Positions 52,258-53,849 of a stretch of 53,849 nt of DNA are shown piece by piece. Numbering within the stretch: the first letter of the stretch is position 1; every line of letters starts with the position of its first letter. The notes under the pieces were generated by a model, which saw nothing but the letters and a program-made list of their open reading frames with translations, was not told the origin of the DNA and did not search any database. The translations under genes were made by a program, and so were the position numbers. Where the stretch lies: the NCBI RefSeq assembly GCF_009757775.1, contig NZ_RHLK01000021.1, positions 1 through 53,849 on the forward strand, given 5' to 3'. This stretch comes from Paenibacillus lutrae. Its GTDB lineage: Bacteria > Bacillota > Bacilli > Paenibacillales > NBRC-103111.

Positions 52258-52703
52258 ACGCTTTTGTTCTCCGTAGAGCGTACTTGCTTGATTCTCTTCC
52301 ACATATCCAAAGCAACGGGAACAAGTGGAGCAATCCGATTCACGATACTTTTAGGAGAGTTGAGTTCCTTCTCTACCTTATTTCTCATAGTGCTTGTTAC
52401 GGTTGCTGACGTCTGGCGGACAGATGTTGAAATCTCATTCACCACATCGCCGACATTCTTAATGGTATAGAACGTTTTGTCCAAAGCCTGCAGTTTATTG
52501 CGCACATCCACACTAACTTCATTGGTATGACGTATTAACTCATTGGCTTCTTGGCTTACTACTGTCAGCTGCTGCTGCACCTGCTGAATGGTCTGGTTCG
52601 TTTGAGCGACCAGCTCCGTTACCGAACGAAGAGTTTTTACTAAGAAAACAACGAGTACCACAAACGCGATTGCAATGAGAGCTACACTTATTTGCCAAAT
52701 CAT
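52245..52703 (-). CDS. DUF948 / YtxG-like stress protein
   Basis: This is a 152-aa protein. ATG 52703 is favoured: AAGGAGGA stands seven bases before it, while ATG 52709 is only one base away. One N-terminal TM (about residues 3-25) is followed by a long helical, coiled-coil domain of DUF948 type (TNQTIQQVQQQLTVVSQEAN) and a basic end. YtxG of B. subtilis is a sigma-B dependent general stress protein. It is divergent from dps. The upstream region holds GTTTCA-N15-GGTTAC, a poor sigma-B match. Confidence 0.85.
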   Translation of the reverse strand: MIWQISVALIAIAFVVLVVFLVKTLRSVTELVAQTNQTIQQVQQQLTVVSQEANELIRHTNEVSVDVRNKLQALDKTFYTIKNVGDVVNEISTSVRQTSATVTSTMRNKVEKELNSPKSIVNRIAPLVPVALDMWKRIKQVRSTENKSVAVK

Positions 52704-52806
52704 GAACATTCCTCCTTCTTATGCCTGCACCTAATTTGATAGGTTTCATCCGTGTTCTATCATTAGTAACCATTGCGGCAGAGCATTGAAACAGTTATTT
52801 GAACTT

Positions 52807-52832
52807 GTTTCGGCGAAGGTGCCACCGGGTAA
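52807..52832 (+). promoter_or_regulatory. Candidate sigma-B promoter of dps
   Basis: GTTTCG, 14-base spacer, GGGTAA, ending 64 bases before the dps ATG. It shows that the long upstream extension of the dps frame (from 52786) is not translated. dps is a classic sigma-B gene in B. subtilis. Confidence 0.8.
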
Positions 52833-52896
52833 TCAACATGTAGAACACCATTACAAGATTGATCCCAAAGATCGATATTTAAGGAGGAACTATTCC

Positions 52897-53355
52897 ATGG
52901 CTAAAACAGCAACCAAAGAACAGCAAACCGTAACTCTTTTGAATAAACAGGTCGCAAACTGGGCGGTCATGTACGTCAAGCTTCATCAGTTCCATTGGTA
53001 CTTGAAAGGTCCTTCCTTCTTTGTACTGCACGTTAAATTCGAAGAACTGTATAAAGAAGCAGACCTATACTTAGATCAAATTGCAGAGCGTATTCTTCAA
53101 TTGAAAGGCAAACCGTTATCTACAACGAAAGAATTCCAAGCTAACTCTTCGATTAAAGAAGTTTCACCTGAACGTAACGCCGGACAAATGGTCGAGGAAC
53201 TTGTTCAAGATTTCAAGACCATTACCGAAGAATCCAAAGAGCTCATTGAAGCAGCTGAAGAAAGCGGCGATCACGGCACGGCGGATATGATTACTGAAAT
53301 TTGCATGAACCTTGAGAAACACATTTGGATGCTGGAATCTTATATGAACGACTAA
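52897..53355 (+). CDS. dps: Dps family ferritin-like DNA/iron protection protein
   Basis: This is a 152-aa protein; AAGGAGG precedes ATG 52897 and the standard Dps start MAKTATKEQQ fits. The ferroxidase site residues are present: His33 (HQFHWYLKGP), His45 (FFVLHVKFEELY), Asp60 and Glu64 (LDQIAERI). The protein forms a 12-mer that stores iron and removes peroxide, protecting DNA. The sigma-B promoter upstream predicts induction under general stress. A 52-aa membrane protein gene follows 44 bases later. Confidence 0.93.
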   Translation: MAKTATKEQQTVTLLNKQVANWAVMYVKLHQFHWYLKGPSFFVLHVKFEELYKEADLYLDQIAERILQLKGKPLSTTKEFQANSSIKEVSPERNAGQMVEELVQDFKTITEESKELIEAAEESGDHGTADMITEICMNLEKHIWMLESYMND

Positions 53356-53399
53356 GAGATAACTTGCATCGGCAATACCCCTAGGAAGGAGGGATTCCC

Positions 53400-53558
53400 A
53401 TGGATCAAGACAAGAATGTCGAAATTGAAAAGCGGCATATTGAGAAAAGGTCAGACTCCAGTGCAGTCGCTTCTACCTTTATCAAATATGCAGCTTATAT
53501 GATTATCTTCTTTGGCTTCCTTTACTTCCTAGTGCAATATGTATTCCCTAAATTCTAA
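53400..53558 (+). CDS. Probable small single-TM membrane protein, 52 aa
   Basis: AAGGAGGG stands seven bases before ATG 53400, an excellent binding site. The first 25 residues are charged (MDQDKNVEIEKRHIEKRSDS), followed by one TM helix (about 29-49) and a short end with VFPKF. It lies 44 bases after dps without a terminator between and is probably co-transcribed with it under sigma-B control. The family is not recognised; single-TM proteins of this size are common in bacillar stress units. Confidence 0.7.
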   Translation: MDQDKNVEIEKRHIEKRSDSSAVASTFIKYAAYMIIFFGFLYFLVQYVFPKF

Positions 53559-53577
53559 TAGGTATAGAATATAAATG

Positions 53578-53597
53578 ACCAGCCTTATAGGCTGGTT
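53578..53597 (+). terminator. Terminator stem truncated by the right IS
   Basis: ACCAGCC, loop TTATA, GGCTGGT. The IS sequence begins at the base of the 3' arm (53596-53598), so the T tract expected after the stem of this dps-unit terminator is missing. Confidence 0.55.
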
Positions 53598-53599
53598 CA

Positions 53600-53646
53600 G
53601 CCTGTAGACAAAGTTCCGTAAGGAGCAGGGTCTACAGGCTTTTTTA
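53600..53646 (+). terminator. Intrinsic terminator inside the right IS end
   Basis: Stem GCCTGTAGAC / GTCTACAGGC followed by seven T. It blocks dps-unit transcripts from entering the transposase. It partly replaces the host terminator lost by the insertion. Confidence 0.65.
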
Positions 53647-53685
53647 TCGAATTAGTAAGTAAAACGGTGAGCCGAGGTGTAAAAA

Positions 53686-53849
53686 ATGCTGAGTAAGAGC
53701 AATAACGAAGGTCGCTTTCAAATTTCCGTTCATTCCTTGGACGAGTTAGTACCTAAGCATCATTTAGTACGTAAAATCGAGAATGCCATCGACTTCACTT
53801 TCATCTACGATCTGGTTCGAGACAAATATAGCGCCGAAATGGGACGACC
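53686..53849 (+). CDS. IS1182-family transposase, N-terminal part (runs off the window)
   Basis: ATG 53686 begins a frame of 54 codons open to the edge. It reads MLSKSNNEGRFQISVHSL with the IS1182 N-terminal block DELVPKHHLVRKIENAIDF and YDLVRDKY. The catalytic DDE residues would lie beyond the window, so activity cannot be judged. Confidence 0.85.
   Translation, partial: MLSKSNNEGRFQISVHSLDELVPKHHLVRKIENAIDFTFIYDLVRDKYSAEMGR

Larger units (their letters stand above)
53596..53849 (+). mobile_element. IS1182-type insertion sequence, 5' end (right copy, partial)
   Basis: The first 126 bases are the inverted copy of 1-126. The copy includes the outer hairpin, the leader and 164 bases of transposase gene and runs off the right edge. 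The orientation is outward on both sides, i.e. the two copies face away from the segment. Confidence 0.88.

Noticed and set aside
52770-52794. GTTTCA-N15-GGTTAC before ytxG as a sixth sigma-B promoter
   Set aside because: The -10 deviates at the central G and at the end; spacing is at the limit. Kept out of the set.

Overview
The window looks like a chromosomal segment from an endospore-forming member of Bacillales, most probably Paenibacillus or a close relative. The signs are a moderate GC content, strong AGGAGG-type ribosome binding sites with many TTG and GTG starts, a glgBCDA glycogen operon, a parE/parC pair, an rsbV-rsbW-sigB operon, an SLH-domain surface protein, an amidase with copper-amine-oxidase-like stalk domains, GerMN, DUF1657, DUF421 and YitT proteins. 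Species cannot be told from the sequence alone. Most genes lie on the minus strand. No rRNA, tRNA, CRISPR array or phage module was seen.

Layout. Both ends are outward-facing 5' ends of the same IS1182-type insertion sequence: a 126-base inverted repeat at 1-126 and 53596-53721, with the transposase continuing off the right edge. From 0.3 to 9.5 kb there are housekeeping and envelope genes: a secreted GHL10 glycoside hydrolase, small membrane proteins, DUF1657 and DUF421, YitT, a HAD hydrolase, a secreted protein coupled to an L,D-transpeptidase, a cupin and a Nudix hydrolase. From 9.9 to 17.5 kb is the glycogen operon glgB-glgC-glgD-glgA, whose GlgA is fused to a GH13 oligo-1,6-glucosidase-like domain. 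From 17.9 to 29.9 kb are an rRNA-methyltransferase-like gene, an RluA pseudouridine synthase, MarR, parC, parE, an ABC-2 exporter, a GDSL hydrolase with an SOS-like promoter, a lipoprotein and an acyltransferase. From 30 to 39.2 kb are a heterodimeric ABC exporter, a double dynamin and nth. From 39.3 to 46.5 kb are a wall operon (amidase, GerMN lipoprotein, SLH protein) and leuCD, the latter divergent from a LysR gene. From 47.6 kb to the end is a stress region: GlsB/YeaQ, YtxH, DUF5665, a 104-aa unknown, CorA, rsbV-rsbW-sigB, YtxG, Dps and a small membrane protein.

How it fits together. Reading the intergenic DNA by eye gave five matches to one promoter pattern, GTTTC(A/G)-N14/15-GGGTA(A/C/T). 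This is the known sigma-B pattern. They lie just upstream of glgB, glsB, the unknown 104-aa gene, rsbV and dps. The window therefore carries sigma-B, its partner-switch regulators RsbV and RsbW, an apparent autoregulatory promoter, and at least four candidate target units. One of these is the whole glycogen operon with its fused synthase/glucosidase. This sigma-B-glycogen link and the GlgA-GH13 fusion are the most interesting biological signals here. Three probable genes shorter than 60 codons (5212-5376, 20217-20384, 53400-53558) are also annotated.
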